Shown here: one piece after another, positions 42,486 to 51,050 of the stretch
Layout of the letters: the number at the start of each line of letters is the position of its first letter
How positions within the stretch are numbered: the first letter of the stretch is position 1
Assembly (NCBI GenBank): GCA_050955045.1
Contig: JBPBQV010000036.1
Location: 1 to 64,000 of the forward strand
Reading direction: 5' to 3'
DNA length: 64,000 nucleotides
Origin: Mucilaginibacter_A sp050955045
Lineage (GTDB): Bacteria; Bacteroidota; Bacteroidia; Sphingobacteriales; Sphingobacteriaceae
Position numbers and translations under genes: made by a program
The notes under the pieces: model-generated
Databases searched by the model: none
The model's input: only the letters and a program-made list of their open reading frames with translations
Told to the model about the DNA's origin: nothing

Positions 42486-42699
42486 CCATATTTAACGCAA
42501 ATACATCATAATTAGTATTTTAAAAGGATTGGATTTAGCTTTTTCCTTGCTTTTCAAAACAAGAACCTGAAGAAAATCTTATTTAGCAAAATCTTTCTCG
42601 GCAGCCATAAAAAAATAAAGTTTGCAGCTGCTACCTAATTATTAAAAGGCAACGGTTGCAAACTATATTTTTAACAGGGATTTCTATTAATGAAAATTA

Positions 42700-42927
42700 T
42701 TAAATCCGCTCAGCTTTAAATCCGGCTTTTTGTAATGTGGCAACAATCTGCGGAACTGCAGTTTCTTCTGCTTCCACACTCAACGTTTTTTCTGCACCGC
42801 TTACATCTGCTTTCCAGCTGGTTACTTCTTTTAAAGCATTCAAACCAGGTGTTACCGCTGCAACGCAACCGGCACATTTCATGGTGGTTTTAAAAAGAAT
42901 CGTTTTACTCACTTGATGTTCCTCCAT
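42700..42927 (-). CDS. Heavy-metal-associated (HMA) domain protein
   Basis: A 75-residue single HMA domain, similar to CopZ/MerP-type metal chaperones. The metal-binding MKCAGCVAAV (about residues 16-25) has the MxCxxC motif. ATG 42927 gives the correct family length; the start overlaps the end of the upstream hydrophilic ORF by 23 bases, which suggests translational coupling. It likely binds Cu(I) or a similar soft metal in the cytosol. A weak hairpin (AGTTTGCA against TGCAAACT, about 42627-42664) lies downstream. Confidence 0.82.
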   Translation of the reverse strand: MEEHQVSKTILFKTTMKCAGCVAAVTPGLNALKEVTSWKADVSGAEKTLSVEAEETAVPQIVATLQKAGFKAERI

Positions 42928-43153
42928 GGTTATCCGTGTGCGTATTCTGGCCGTCTTCGCCAGCAGAAGATTGCTGCGAATTCTTGCCTTCTTTCTGATA
43001 TTGAATGTGATCGCCACTGGTATGGTTTTCTTCATTCTCGCCTACACCTTCCGCTTTATCAGTTTTAGAGGTACTTTCGTGTGTATCATTGGCATCTGTT
43101 GTTGATTTTTGATGCTGATTTTGGCTGTATTGATTTGAATTTTGACTAGACAT
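42905..43153 (-). CDS. Small disordered hydrophilic protein
   Basis: An 82-residue protein composed almost entirely of Ser, Gln, Asn, Asp, Glu, His, Gly and Thr (MSSQNSNQYSQNQHQKSTTD, later GEDGQNTHTDNHGGTSSE). It has no hydrophobic core and is probably disordered. ATG 43153 is chosen; a longer frame would run through the repeat at 43200. It overlaps the HMA gene, and its several His residues could fit metal handling, but that is speculation. Confidence 0.6.
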   Translation of the reverse strand: MSSQNSNQYSQNQHQKSTTDANDTHESTSKTDKAEGVGENEENHTSGDHIQYQKEGKNSQQSSAGEDGQNTHTDNHGGTSSE

Positions 43154-43199
43154 AATAATTTGGTTTTTTAATTTTGCAAGATAAACATTACCAACCGGC

Positions 43200-43213
43200 A
43201 TGCTTCTTTTATG
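43200..43213 (+). repeat. Dispersed repeat, intergenic copy
   Basis: ATGCTTCTTTTATG, then CAG and ATAAAACTG. It lies 46 bases upstream of the disordered-protein start. Confidence 0.9.
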
Positions 43214-43318
43214 CAGATAAAACTGCTGAATACTCAAAATGTTTAGGCAGAAAAACAAGCCTGATAGATTAAATTTATCTTCCTGCCACAAAAGTAAATT
43301 AAAATTTAAGGTTTTGTT

Positions 43319-43326
43319 TAATTTTG
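43319..43326 (+). promoter_or_regulatory. -7 promoter element of the DnaJ-like gene
   Basis: TAATTTTG matches TAnnTTTG and lies 37 bases before the ATG at 43364. Confidence 0.45.
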
Positions 43327-43363
43327 ATGTCAAAGCACAAACCTAATCAATTAGGATTTCAAC

Positions 43364-44287
43364 ATGGAGTACAAAGATTATTATAAAATTTTGGGTGTAA
43401 GTAAAACAGCTTCTCAGGATGAGATTAAAAAAGCTTACCGCAAACTGGCTGTTAAATATCACCCGGATAAAAACCCGAATGATAAGGTTGCAGAAAACAA
43501 ATTTAAAGAAGCAAACGAAGCAAACGAAGTTTTAAGCAAGGCCGATAAACGCAAACAATACGACGAACTGGGCGAAAACTGGCAAAGCTATCAGCAAGCT
43601 GGCGGCTATGCCAACCAAGGCGGCGGCAGGCCGGGCAGCAGCAGGCGGGGCGGCGGTTTTTCTACCGAGGATTTTTATGATGGCGGCGGTCAGTTTTCAG
43701 ATTTTTTTGAAAATATTTTTGGCGGAGGCGGATCACCGGGCGGCCGTAGCAGCAGGCGCGCCGCAAGCGGAGAAGATTTGACTGCAGAAATGCACATTAC
43801 TCTGGAAGAAGCTTTTCATGGTGCATCGCGCCAGGTAAACATTGGCGATTCTAAAGTAAACATGAAACTAAAAGCCGGCGTAGGCGAAGGTCAGGTTTTG
43901 CGTTTAAAAGGCAAAGGTGAAGCCGGACGAGGCGGTGGAGATAATGGTGATTTGCTGATAACAATGCACATTTTGGCACACCAAAAGTTTGAACGCAAGG
44001 AAAACGATTTATATTTTGATCAGCCGATTGATTTATATACGGCTGTTTTGGGCGGAAAAATTCCGGTACAAGGTATCAGTAAAACCGTAAACATGACGAT
44101 TGCCGCAGGTACCGACAGCAATAAAACTTTCCGATTAAAAGGTTTGGGAATGCCGGTTTATAAAGACCCTGAAACGTTTGGCGACGCTTATGTGCGCGTG
44201 GTTATCCAAACGCCAAAAAATTTATCTGATCAGGAAAAAGAATTATTTGAGCAATTGGCCAAACTGAAAACACAACCTTCAGCTTAA
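43364..44287 (+). CDS. DnaJ-class co-chaperone, CbpA-like
   Basis: A 307-residue J-domain protein. The J domain (1-70) has the HPD triad in VKYHPDKNPND. A Gly/Arg/Ser-rich linker with GGGFSTEDFYDGGG follows, then two beta-barrel substrate-binding domains. The cysteine zinc finger of DnaJ is absent, so it is CbpA-like. It would stimulate DnaK ATPase activity. It is separated from adenine deaminase by 37 bases. Confidence 0.9.
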   Translation: MEYKDYYKILGVSKTASQDEIKKAYRKLAVKYHPDKNPNDKVAENKFKEANEANEVLSKADKRKQYDELGENWQSYQQAGGYANQGGGRPGSSRRGGGFSTEDFYDGGGQFSDFFENIFGGGGSPGGRSSRRAASGEDLTAEMHITLEEAFHGASRQVNIGDSKVNMKLKAGVGEGQVLRLKGKGEAGRGGGDNGDLLITMHILAHQKFERKENDLYFDQPIDLYTAVLGGKIPVQGISKTVNMTIAAGTDSNKTFRLKGLGMPVYKDPETFGDAYVRVVIQTPKNLSDQEKELFEQLAKLKTQPSA

Positions 44288-44324
44288 AAAATCACATTTT
44301 ATTATCAATATTTAAGCTGATTCT

Positions 44325-45968
44325 ATGCTTTTTACCATCACTGCCCAACTTGTTGATCTAACTGATGAACAAATTTATCCGGTTCAATTAACGGTGGAAA
44401 ACGGACGGATTAGAGCCATCGAAAAAGTATCGGTAAAAGAAGCATCTCTGCTCCCGTTTCTAGTTCCTGGTTTTGTAGATGCACATGTGCATATTGAAAG
44501 TTCGATGCTGATTCCTTCCGAATTTGCGCGACTAGCTGTTGTGCATGGCACAGTTGGAACCGTAAGCGATCCGCATGAAATTGCCAACGTTTGCGGTTTG
44601 GCCGGCGTAGAGTTTATGATTGAAAATGGCAATTCCGTTCCGTTTAAATTTAATTTTGGTGCACCAAGCTGTGTGCCTGCAACTGTTTTTGAAACTGCTG
44701 GTGCTACTTTAAACGCCGAAGAAGTAGATAAGCTCTTGTCCAGAGATGAAATTAAATATTTAAGTGAAATGATGAATTTTCCAGGCGTTTTAAACCAGGG
44801 AAAAGAAGTGATGCAAAAGCTGGCATCTGCAAAAAAATATCAAAAACCAATTGATGGCCACGCGCCGGGTTTGCGCGGAGCACAGGCCGCACAATATATT
44901 GCTGCCGGAATTAGTACCGATCATGAATGTTTTACAGCAGAAGAAGCGTTGGACAAGCTTCGTTTAGGCATGAAAATTTTGATTCGCGAAGGAAGTGCAG
45001 CCAAAAATTTTGAAGCTTTAATTGATTTGCTTCATGATTATCCCGATCAGATGATGTTTTGCAGCGATGATAAACATCCGGACAGTTTGGTTTCCGGCCA
45101 CATTAACCAGCTTTGCGCGCGTGCGGTTACTGCCGGTGTTGCTGTTTTTAAGGTGCTAAAAGCAGCATGTGTGAACCCGGTTTTGCATTACAATTTAGAT
45201 ATCGGTTTGCTTAAAACAGGTGATGCCGCAGATTTTGTTTTGCTGAAAGATTTGCAGAATTTCGAAGTAACTCAAACGTATATTAATGGAGAGTTGGTTG
45301 CCGAAAATGGTAAAAGTTTCATTCAAAGCATTCCTTCAGCAACAATCAATTACTTTAATTGCGCGTTAAAAACGGTTGAAGAATTTGCTTTTCCGTCAGA
45401 AATTTCTTCCACAAAAAAACAAAATATTGCTGTAATAGAAGCTTTAGACGGACAATTGATTACTAACAAAATAATTATAGAACTGCCAATAAAAGATGGG
45501 TTTTTAACAAGCAATTTAGAGGACGATCTACTTAAAATTTGTGTGGTAAACCGTTATCAAAACGCGCCAATTGCCAAAGGATTTATCAAAAATTTTGGTT
45601 TGAAGGAAGGTGCGCTGGCATCATCGGTGGCGCATGATAGTCACAATATTGTGGTTGTTGGCGTGGATGACGAAAGTATTTGCAAAGCAGTAAACTTAAT
45701 TATTGCGCAACATGGCGGCATCAGTTGTGTTGGAAATTCGGAAGAATCAGTTCTGCCTTTGCCTGTTGCCGGCTTGATGAGTGCAAATGATGGCTACGAA
45801 GTTGCTGCTGCTTATACACAGATTGATGCACTATCTAAAAAGCTGGGTTCTACACTTTCCGCTCCTTTCATGACGTTAAGTTTCATGGCTTTACTGGTGA
45901 TTCCTCACCTTAAATTAAGTGATTTAGGTTTGTTTGATGGTAATGCGTTTAAGCTGATCAATACATAA
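44325..45968 (+). CDS. ade: Adenine deaminase
   Basis: A 547-residue amidohydrolase-fold enzyme. The metal-binding PGFVDAHVHIESSML (about 49-63) and VSDPHEIANVCG are typical of Ade, and the C-terminal domain has VVNRYQNAPIAKGFIKNFGL and AHDSHNIVVVG. It deaminates adenine to hypoxanthine in purine salvage, using Fe/Mn. Exact repeat copies at 44432-44445 (encoding VKEAS) and 45155-45168; the latter forms an inverted pair with a one-mismatch copy at 45139-45152, separated by only 2 bases. Confidence 0.93.
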   Translation: MLFTITAQLVDLTDEQIYPVQLTVENGRIRAIEKVSVKEASLLPFLVPGFVDAHVHIESSMLIPSEFARLAVVHGTVGTVSDPHEIANVCGLAGVEFMIENGNSVPFKFNFGAPSCVPATVFETAGATLNAEEVDKLLSRDEIKYLSEMMNFPGVLNQGKEVMQKLASAKKYQKPIDGHAPGLRGAQAAQYIAAGISTDHECFTAEEALDKLRLGMKILIREGSAAKNFEALIDLLHDYPDQMMFCSDDKHPDSLVSGHINQLCARAVTAGVAVFKVLKAACVNPVLHYNLDIGLLKTGDAADFVLLKDLQNFEVTQTYINGELVAENGKSFIQSIPSATINYFNCALKTVEEFAFPSEISSTKKQNIAVIEALDGQLITNKIIIELPIKDGFLTSNLEDDLLKICVVNRYQNAPIAKGFIKNFGLKEGALASSVAHDSHNIVVVGVDDESICKAVNLIIAQHGGISCVGNSEESVLPLPVAGLMSANDGYEVAAAYTQIDALSKKLGSTLSAPFMTLSFMALLVIPHLKLSDLGLFDGNAFKLINT

Positions 45969-45971
45969 AAA

Positions 45972-46001
45972 AACACTGGTAAAAGAAGTATTACCAGTGT
46001 T
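45972..46001 (+). terminator. ade hairpin with a dispersed repeat in the loop
   Basis: AACACTGGTAA pairs perfectly with TTACCAGTGTT. The 8-base loop (AAGAAGTA) is the middle of the exact repeat copy GGTAAAAGAAGTAT (45978-45991). A moderate T run follows at 46013-46019. Confidence 0.75.
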
Positions 46002-46017
46002 CTGTTTATTCAGTTTT

Positions 46018-46113
46018 TTGTCATTTCGACCAAAGGGAGAAATCTTCATTGTGGTATAAAGGCAATCTGTAAATCGCTTTGAATAAGATTTCTCCCTTTG
46101 GTCGAAATGACAA
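46018..46113. repeat. REP-like palindrome of the GTCATTTCGACC type, perfect arms
   Basis: Perfect 29-base inverted arms (46018-46046 and 46085-46113) beginning TTGTCATTTCGACC and ending GGAGAAATCTT, around a 38-base centre. It lies between convergent ade and the aldo/keto reductase gene, like the diverged copy at 14681-14773 between waaA and hemH. Confidence 0.9.
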
Positions 46114-46128
46114 AATGGAAACTACTTC

Positions 46129-47112
46129 TTAAAAATGTCCGCGAATGGAATCATAAATTTCATCATCATACAGCTTTCGCAATTGCTGATGAATTTCTGC
46201 TGATAAAGGAAGCAATCCGGAAGATTCTACATTACTGTTAACCTGCGAAACTTTAGAAGCGCCCGGAATAACAGTAGTTACCTGCGGATGATCCAAAATC
46301 CAGCGAATTGCCCATTGCGCCATCCGCTCATCCGGCAACAGGTTCCCTATATCTTTTGCAAGCTTAATACCTTGATTAAATTCAATTCCGGAGAAAGTTT
46401 CACCGGCATTAAAAGCTTCTCCATCAGCATTAAAGTTGCGATGATCTTTCTCACCAAATTTGGTACTTTTATTAAACTTGCCGGTTAATAAACCGCTGGC
46501 CAAAGGCACGCGCACAATTAAGGCTACGCCTTTTGCAGCTGCTTTTTCAAAAATTTCATCTGCAACGTGTTGCCTGAAAAGGTTAAAAATAATTTGTAAC
46601 GAAGCCAAACCTTCCTGTTCCAAACAAATTAACGCTTCTTCAGATGTTTCTACACTTGCGCCCCAGTTCAAAATCAAACCTTCCTCTTTTAAATGGCGCA
46701 GGTAATTAAATACTTTTCCGGCACGCATTTCTTCCGTCAAGATGCAATGCAACTGCTCCAAAAATAAATGCGACTGACCAAGATGATATAAAGAATCTTC
46801 TACCTGTTTGCGCATCAAATCATAGGTAAAATTTTGTGGCCAACCGTATGTTGCATCAGACCGACGGCCTAGTTTGGTAGCTACATAAATTTCTTTTGTT
46901 TGCGTTTTCAGAAATTTCCCGATAATCTTTTCGCTGATACCTGTACCGTAAACATCTGCTGTATCAATAAAATTTCCGCCGGCATCAACATAAGCCTGTA
47001 AAATGCGCATGGCTTCTGCTTCGTCCACATTTCCCCAGTCTGCACTACCTAATTGCCAGGTTCCTAAGCCAACTTCTGCTATTTGAAGGTTTTTAAATGT
47101 TCTGTAATTCAT
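46129..47112 (-). CDS. Aldo/keto reductase
   Basis: A 327-residue NADPH-dependent TIM-barrel oxidoreductase. The catalytic Asp and Tyr are in GNFIDTADVYGTGISE, the Lys in YVATKLGRR; the cofactor-binding C-terminus reads TTVIPGASKVSQVNSN. The usual catalytic-region histidine position reads LEQLHC. Substrate unknown. It is a single gene beside the REP-like palindrome, downstream of the methyltransferase gene with a dispersed repeat between. Confidence 0.9.
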   Translation of the reverse strand: MNYRTFKNLQIAEVGLGTWQLGSADWGNVDEAEAMRILQAYVDAGGNFIDTADVYGTGISEKIIGKFLKTQTKEIYVATKLGRRSDATYGWPQNFTYDLMRKQVEDSLYHLGQSHLFLEQLHCILTEEMRAGKVFNYLRHLKEEGLILNWGASVETSEEALICLEQEGLASLQIIFNLFRQHVADEIFEKAAAKGVALIVRVPLASGLLTGKFNKSTKFGEKDHRNFNADGEAFNAGETFSGIEFNQGIKLAKDIGNLLPDERMAQWAIRWILDHPQVTTVIPGASKVSQVNSNVESSGLLPLSAEIHQQLRKLYDDEIYDSIRGHF

Positions 47113-47158
47113 AATTGTTTATTCTATTTTAGGTCTACTTGGTTGATAATTTTTAGGT

Positions 47159-47172
47159 GATAAAAGAAGCAT
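47159..47172 (-). repeat. Dispersed repeat, intergenic copy
   Basis: GATAAAAGAAGCAT on the + strand; read on the - strand it continues ACC and TAAAAATTATC. It lies between the aldo/keto reductase and methyltransferase genes. Confidence 0.9.
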
Positions 47173-47182
47173 TACGCTAATT

Positions 47183-47920
47183 TCAATCCACTTTTTGATA
47201 AAGCAGAAAATGCTGGATTGGTAAAACCTCAATGCGCTGTGCCAGTTTAAAACCGTTTGCAGCCAGTTCTTTATTAGCTTGCGATACCGACATTTTGTGC
47301 AGTTCTTTAATCGCAACTTCCGGATCTTCTGCCCGATATTCCAGCAACAGCAATTTGCCTCCCGGTTTCAAGGCTTTATGCAAAGCCTGCAAAACCTCAT
47401 GCGGAAACAGCAATTCGTGATAAACATCCACCATAAAAGCCAGATCTACAGACGCATCTGGCAGATTTGGCGAAGTTGCTGTTCCTTTAATTACCTGTAC
47501 ATTTTGCTGTCCCAATTCTTTTTTCTTTTGGTTGAGATAAGTTACAAACTCATCCTGCACTTCTACCGCAAAAACTTTTCCCTGAGGCACTTTTTTAGCG
47601 ATACGAAAAGTGTAATAACCAGTTCCGGCACCAATATCTGCCACAACCGAAGTAGCAGTTAGCGGCATTTTACTGATAGCCAAAGCTGTATTTTCTTCCT
47701 GCTGCCGGTTGTTGCGCTCCAGCCATTCCGCCCCGGCTGTACCCATAACGGTGGCAATTTCTCTTCCGAAGTAAGCCTTTCCCGTTCCATCCGGGTCTGC
47801 TGTTTTACTTTGATAAACCTGATTTTGTGTTGATGTTTTAGGTTGAGAACAGGCAGATATAACTACAAACAAACATGGTAAAATCAATGCTGTTTTTAAG
47901 GTTGTTTTTCTAAACATCAT
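47183..47920 (-). CDS. SAM-dependent methyltransferase with lipoprotein signal
   Basis: A 245-residue class I methyltransferase fold. SAM motif I is VVADIGAGTGYYTFRIA (about 94-110), with VDLAFMVDVYHEL and LKPGGKLLLLEYR downstream. Unusually, the N-terminus is a lipoprotein signal (LPCLFVVISACSQ, Cys about 23), placing the enzyme outside the cytoplasm where SAM is not expected. Such exported methyltransferase-like proteins recur in Bacteroidota; catalysis is uncertain. An exact repeat copy (47887-47900) encodes part of the signal. Confidence 0.8.
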   Translation of the reverse strand: MMFRKTTLKTALILPCLFVVISACSQPKTSTQNQVYQSKTADPDGTGKAYFGREIATVMGTAGAEWLERNNRQQEENTALAISKMPLTATSVVADIGAGTGYYTFRIAKKVPQGKVFAVEVQDEFVTYLNQKKKELGQQNVQVIKGTATSPNLPDASVDLAFMVDVYHELLFPHEVLQALHKALKPGGKLLLLEYRAEDPEVAIKELHKMSVSQANKELAANGFKLAQRIEVLPIQHFLLYQKVD

Positions 47921-48259
47921 CTCTTAACAAAATGAATTGCCGTTTTGTGCTGCTCATGATGAAGAAGATATTTTCGTTATGCTTTCCCGATTCATGCTTC
48001 TTTTAGCACACAATTTTTACAAATCAGCTAAATAATTTTGCTTATGCTTGTGATATTTACAACTGAGCAGGAATTTTTTAATAAATATTTAAAGTTTATA
48101 CAATTTAAATTAAATTACAGCATTAATTACAGAGAATATATCTGAACAGATTGTCCAATATACATTTTCTGGATTTTACTAATTTATCTTACAACAAAAA
48201 TTTGTTTCAATCTCCATAAATCATAACCAGCTAACTATTAAAACACAAAATTTACCCAA
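47921..48259 (+). other. amtB upstream region
   Basis: 339 bases without a gene, AT-rich from about 48050. It holds one exact dispersed-repeat copy (47994-48007) but no clear TAnnTTTG element. I saw no further structure. Confidence 0.4.
47994..48007 (+). repeat. Dispersed repeat, intergenic copy
   Basis: ATGCTTCTTTTAGC, then ACA and CAATTTTTAC. Confidence 0.9.
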
Positions 48260-49567
48260 ATGAAAAAAACATTACCATTTATTCTGCTACTTTTTATAAT
48301 GGTAGTTGCCCTTATTTTTAGTTCTACCGATCAAACTATTATTAAAGACAGCAAAATTGATACGGGCGATACCGCCTGGTTATTGATATCCACCGCACTG
48401 GTGTTGGTAATGACACCTGGCTTAGCTTTTTTCTACGGTGGCATGGTGCGCAAAAAGAACATGATTTCTACTATGCTGCAAAGTTTGGCCTGCATGGGTT
48501 TAATTACGGTAGTATGGATTTTATTTGGTTTCAGTTTGGCTTTTGGAGATGATTTCCATGGCCTAATTGGTAATCCGGCAACTTATTTTTTAATGAAAGG
48601 CACGCTGGGCAACAATACCTGGAGCCTGATGCCTACTGTTCCGCTAATTCTGTTTGCTATGTTTCAGCTGAAGTTTGCCGTTATTACACCTGCATTAATT
48701 ACCGGTGCTTTTGCAGAACGGATACGCTTTAACTCTTATCTCATTTTTTTGTGCCTTTTTATTGTGTTTATCTACGCACCACTGGCCCATGCTACCTGGC
48801 ACCCGGATGGCCTGATGTTTAAAGCCGGCGTGTTAGATTTTGCAGGCGGAACGGTTGTACATATGTCTGCCGGTTGGGCTGCCCTGGCTTCTGCCTTATA
48901 TTTAAAGCAGCGCAAACAGCAGGAACATGCTCCTGCCCGGATAACCTACGTTATATTAGGTACAGGTTTGTTATGGTTTGGCTGGTTTGGGTTCAACGCA
49001 GGTTCTGCAGGTAGTGCAAATGTTTTGGCCGCAACAGCGTTGGCCACAACCACTACAGCTTCTGCTGCTGCTGCTATGTCTTGGATATTTTTTGATATGT
49101 TCAGAGGAAAAAAACCTTCGGCCATGGGTGCTTGTATCGGTGCAGTAGTAGGTTTGGTAGCCATCACACCTGCTGCCGGTTATGTTACTATTCCGCATTC
49201 CTTAGTTATTGGTATGGTAGCTGCTGTGGTTAGTAACCTGGTTGTCATTTGGCGTTCAAAAACTAACATTGATGATACGCTGGATGTATTTCCCTGCCAT
49301 GGAGTTGGCGGCATGGTTGGTATGTTGCTAACCGGCGTGTTTGCCAATAAAGCTGTTAACAGCGGAAACACCACAGGCAACGGCTTATTTTATGGCGAAA
49401 CACACTTGTTTTTCGTTCATCTGGTTGCTTTGATTGGCGTTTCGGCTTTTGCTTTCTTCGGATCAATGATTTTGTTGCGGATTACAAATGCCATTACGCC
49501 GCTTCGGGTTTCTTTGGAAGATGAAATTGCAGGTTTGGATCAAAGCCAGCACGACGAAGAATTATAA
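48260..49567 (+). CDS. amtB: Ammonium transporter Amt
   Basis: A 435-residue ammonium channel with a signal peptide and about eleven helices. Recognisable blocks are FFYGGMVRKKNMISTMLQ, FAGGTVVHMSAGWAAL (containing the first pore histidine region) and DVFPCHGVGGMVGMLLTG (second). It passes NH3/NH4+ across the inner membrane. The usual PII gene (glnK) is not adjacent; glutamine synthetase follows directly, linking uptake to assimilation. Confidence 0.93.
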   Translation: MKKTLPFILLLFIMVVALIFSSTDQTIIKDSKIDTGDTAWLLISTALVLVMTPGLAFFYGGMVRKKNMISTMLQSLACMGLITVVWILFGFSLAFGDDFHGLIGNPATYFLMKGTLGNNTWSLMPTVPLILFAMFQLKFAVITPALITGAFAERIRFNSYLIFLCLFIVFIYAPLAHATWHPDGLMFKAGVLDFAGGTVVHMSAGWAALASALYLKQRKQQEHAPARITYVILGTGLLWFGWFGFNAGSAGSANVLAATALATTTTASAAAAMSWIFFDMFRGKKPSAMGACIGAVVGLVAITPAAGYVTIPHSLVIGMVAAVVSNLVVIWRSKTNIDDTLDVFPCHGVGGMVGMLLTGVFANKAVNSGNTTGNGLFYGETHLFFVHLVALIGVSAFAFFGSMILLRITNAITPLRVSLEDEIAGLDQSQHDEEL

Positions 49568-49862
49568 AACCTGCGATACTGCTTTTACCCATCATTTTTC
49601 TAATTCCATCCTGGTTTGAAGATTTTTTTCTAGTCTTTCTATCGGGATTTTTTATTTATTGATTTTTTATATTATCAATTTAATAAAAAACACCATTATT
49701 ATCAACAAAAAAACATTATAATTATTACAGATAATAGTTTTTATAAAAGGTTTTATAAAAATTATTTAAACTGATTATATTAATTTAATGATAAACCTGT
49801 TTCCGTTATATTTGATTATAAAATTTAACATTAAATCAATATTAATACTAATTTAACCAATT
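49568..49862 (+). promoter_or_regulatory. amtB-glutamine synthetase intergenic region
   Basis: 295 AT-rich bases. TATATTTG at 49807-49814 matches the -7 element and would give a leader of about 45 bases to glutamine synthetase. A dispersed-repeat copy is near the amtB end. Confidence 0.45.
49576..49589 (+). repeat. Dispersed repeat downstream of amtB
   Basis: ATACTGCTTTTACC, then CAT and CATTTTTCTAATT, 8 bases after the stop. Confidence 0.88.
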
Positions 49863-50918
49863 ATGACAGCAAAACTCGAGTACATTTGGCTAGATGGTTA
49901 CAAACCAACTCAAAGCCTGCGTAGTAAAACTAAAATCGAAAAAAATTTTAGTGGAAAATTAGAAGATTGCGATATGTGGAGTTTTGACGGCTCTTCTACG
50001 CAGCAAGCTCCCGGCGGTTCATCCGATTGTTTATTAAAACCTGTTTTTATTTGCGAAGATCCGGAAAGAAAAAACGGTTATCTGGTAATGTGTGAGGTAA
50101 TGACTTCGGATGGAAAAGCACATCCATCTAACGGACGTGCCTTAATTGATGATGATGACAATGATTTTTGGTTTGGCTTTGAGCAGGAATACTTTTTATG
50201 GAACCCGGAAACGAATAAACCACTTGGTTTCCCGGTAAATGGCTATCCGGCACCACAAGGCCAGTATTACTGTTCTGTAGGTGCAGAAAATGCTTTTGGC
50301 AGAGACATTGTTGAAGAACATTTGGATGTTTGCCTGGATGCCGGACTGAATGTAGAAGGCATTAATGCAGAAGTTGCTGCCGGACAATGGGAATTCCAGA
50401 TTTTTGCCAAAGGTGCTAAAGAAGCTGGCGACCAGATTTGGATTGCACGTTATCTGTTGGAAAGAATCGGCGAAAAATCCGGCGTTTCCATCAACTGGCA
50501 TTGCAAACCTTTAGGAAGTTTAGATTGGAATGGTTCTGGAATGCACGCCAACTTCTCTAATACTGCTTTAAGAACTGCAGGAAATAAAGGGACTTATGAC
50601 ACCATTTGCGAAGCTTTCCGTCCGGTTGTGATGGAACACATTGATGTTTATGGTGCTGATAACGAGCAACGTTTGACCGGCAAACACGAAACGGCTTCTA
50701 TTTACGATTTCAGCTATGGTGTTTCTGATCGTGGTGCTTCTATCCGCATCCCGTTGGCAACAGTAGAAAAAGGCTGGAACGGTTATCTGGAAGATCGTCG
50801 TCCAAATTCTGCAGCTGACCCATACAAAGTGGCTGCACGGATTATCAAAACGGTAAAATCAGCTGTGATTGAAGAGAATGTTAATATATCTGCTTTTGTA
50901 GAATCAGAATTGGCGTAA
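49863..50918 (+). CDS. Glutamine synthetase, type II
   Basis: A 351-residue glutamine synthetase of the short, eukaryote-like GSII class: beta-Grasp N-terminus with YIWLDGYKPTQSLRSKTK, WSFDGSSTQQA, FGFEQEYFLW, and the ATP-site block GADNEQRLTGKHETASIYDF followed by SYGVSDRGASIRIP. It makes glutamine from glutamate, ammonia and ATP. The adenylylation loop of GSI is absent. A terminator follows at once, and amtB lies upstream. Confidence 0.92.
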   Translation: MTAKLEYIWLDGYKPTQSLRSKTKIEKNFSGKLEDCDMWSFDGSSTQQAPGGSSDCLLKPVFICEDPERKNGYLVMCEVMTSDGKAHPSNGRALIDDDDNDFWFGFEQEYFLWNPETNKPLGFPVNGYPAPQGQYYCSVGAENAFGRDIVEEHLDVCLDAGLNVEGINAEVAAGQWEFQIFAKGAKEAGDQIWIARYLLERIGEKSGVSINWHCKPLGSLDWNGSGMHANFSNTALRTAGNKGTYDTICEAFRPVVMEHIDVYGADNEQRLTGKHETASIYDFSYGVSDRGASIRIPLATVEKGWNGYLEDRRPNSAADPYKVAARIIKTVKSAVIEENVNISAFVESELA

Positions 50919-50942
50919 TTAATTCAGTTTCTTCTGTATAGT

Positions 50943-50976
50943 AAAAGGTGTAAGTTTAATAGCTTACACCTTTTTT
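50943..50976 (+). terminator. Intrinsic terminator of glutamine synthetase
   Basis: AAAAGGTGTAAG pairs with CTTACACCTTTT around an 8-base loop, then TT and further T residues. Confidence 0.9.
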
Positions 50977-51050
50977 GTTTATCAAAAAGAGTAATTGAAG
51001 CGAATTGTGATTAAACTTATGGCTATTTTTATTAAACTTAAAACAACAGC

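Noticed and set aside
42928..43035. Longer HMA protein starting at 43035
   Set aside because: The extra residues are a frame-shifted reading of the overlapping hydrophilic gene; the family length fits ATG 42927.
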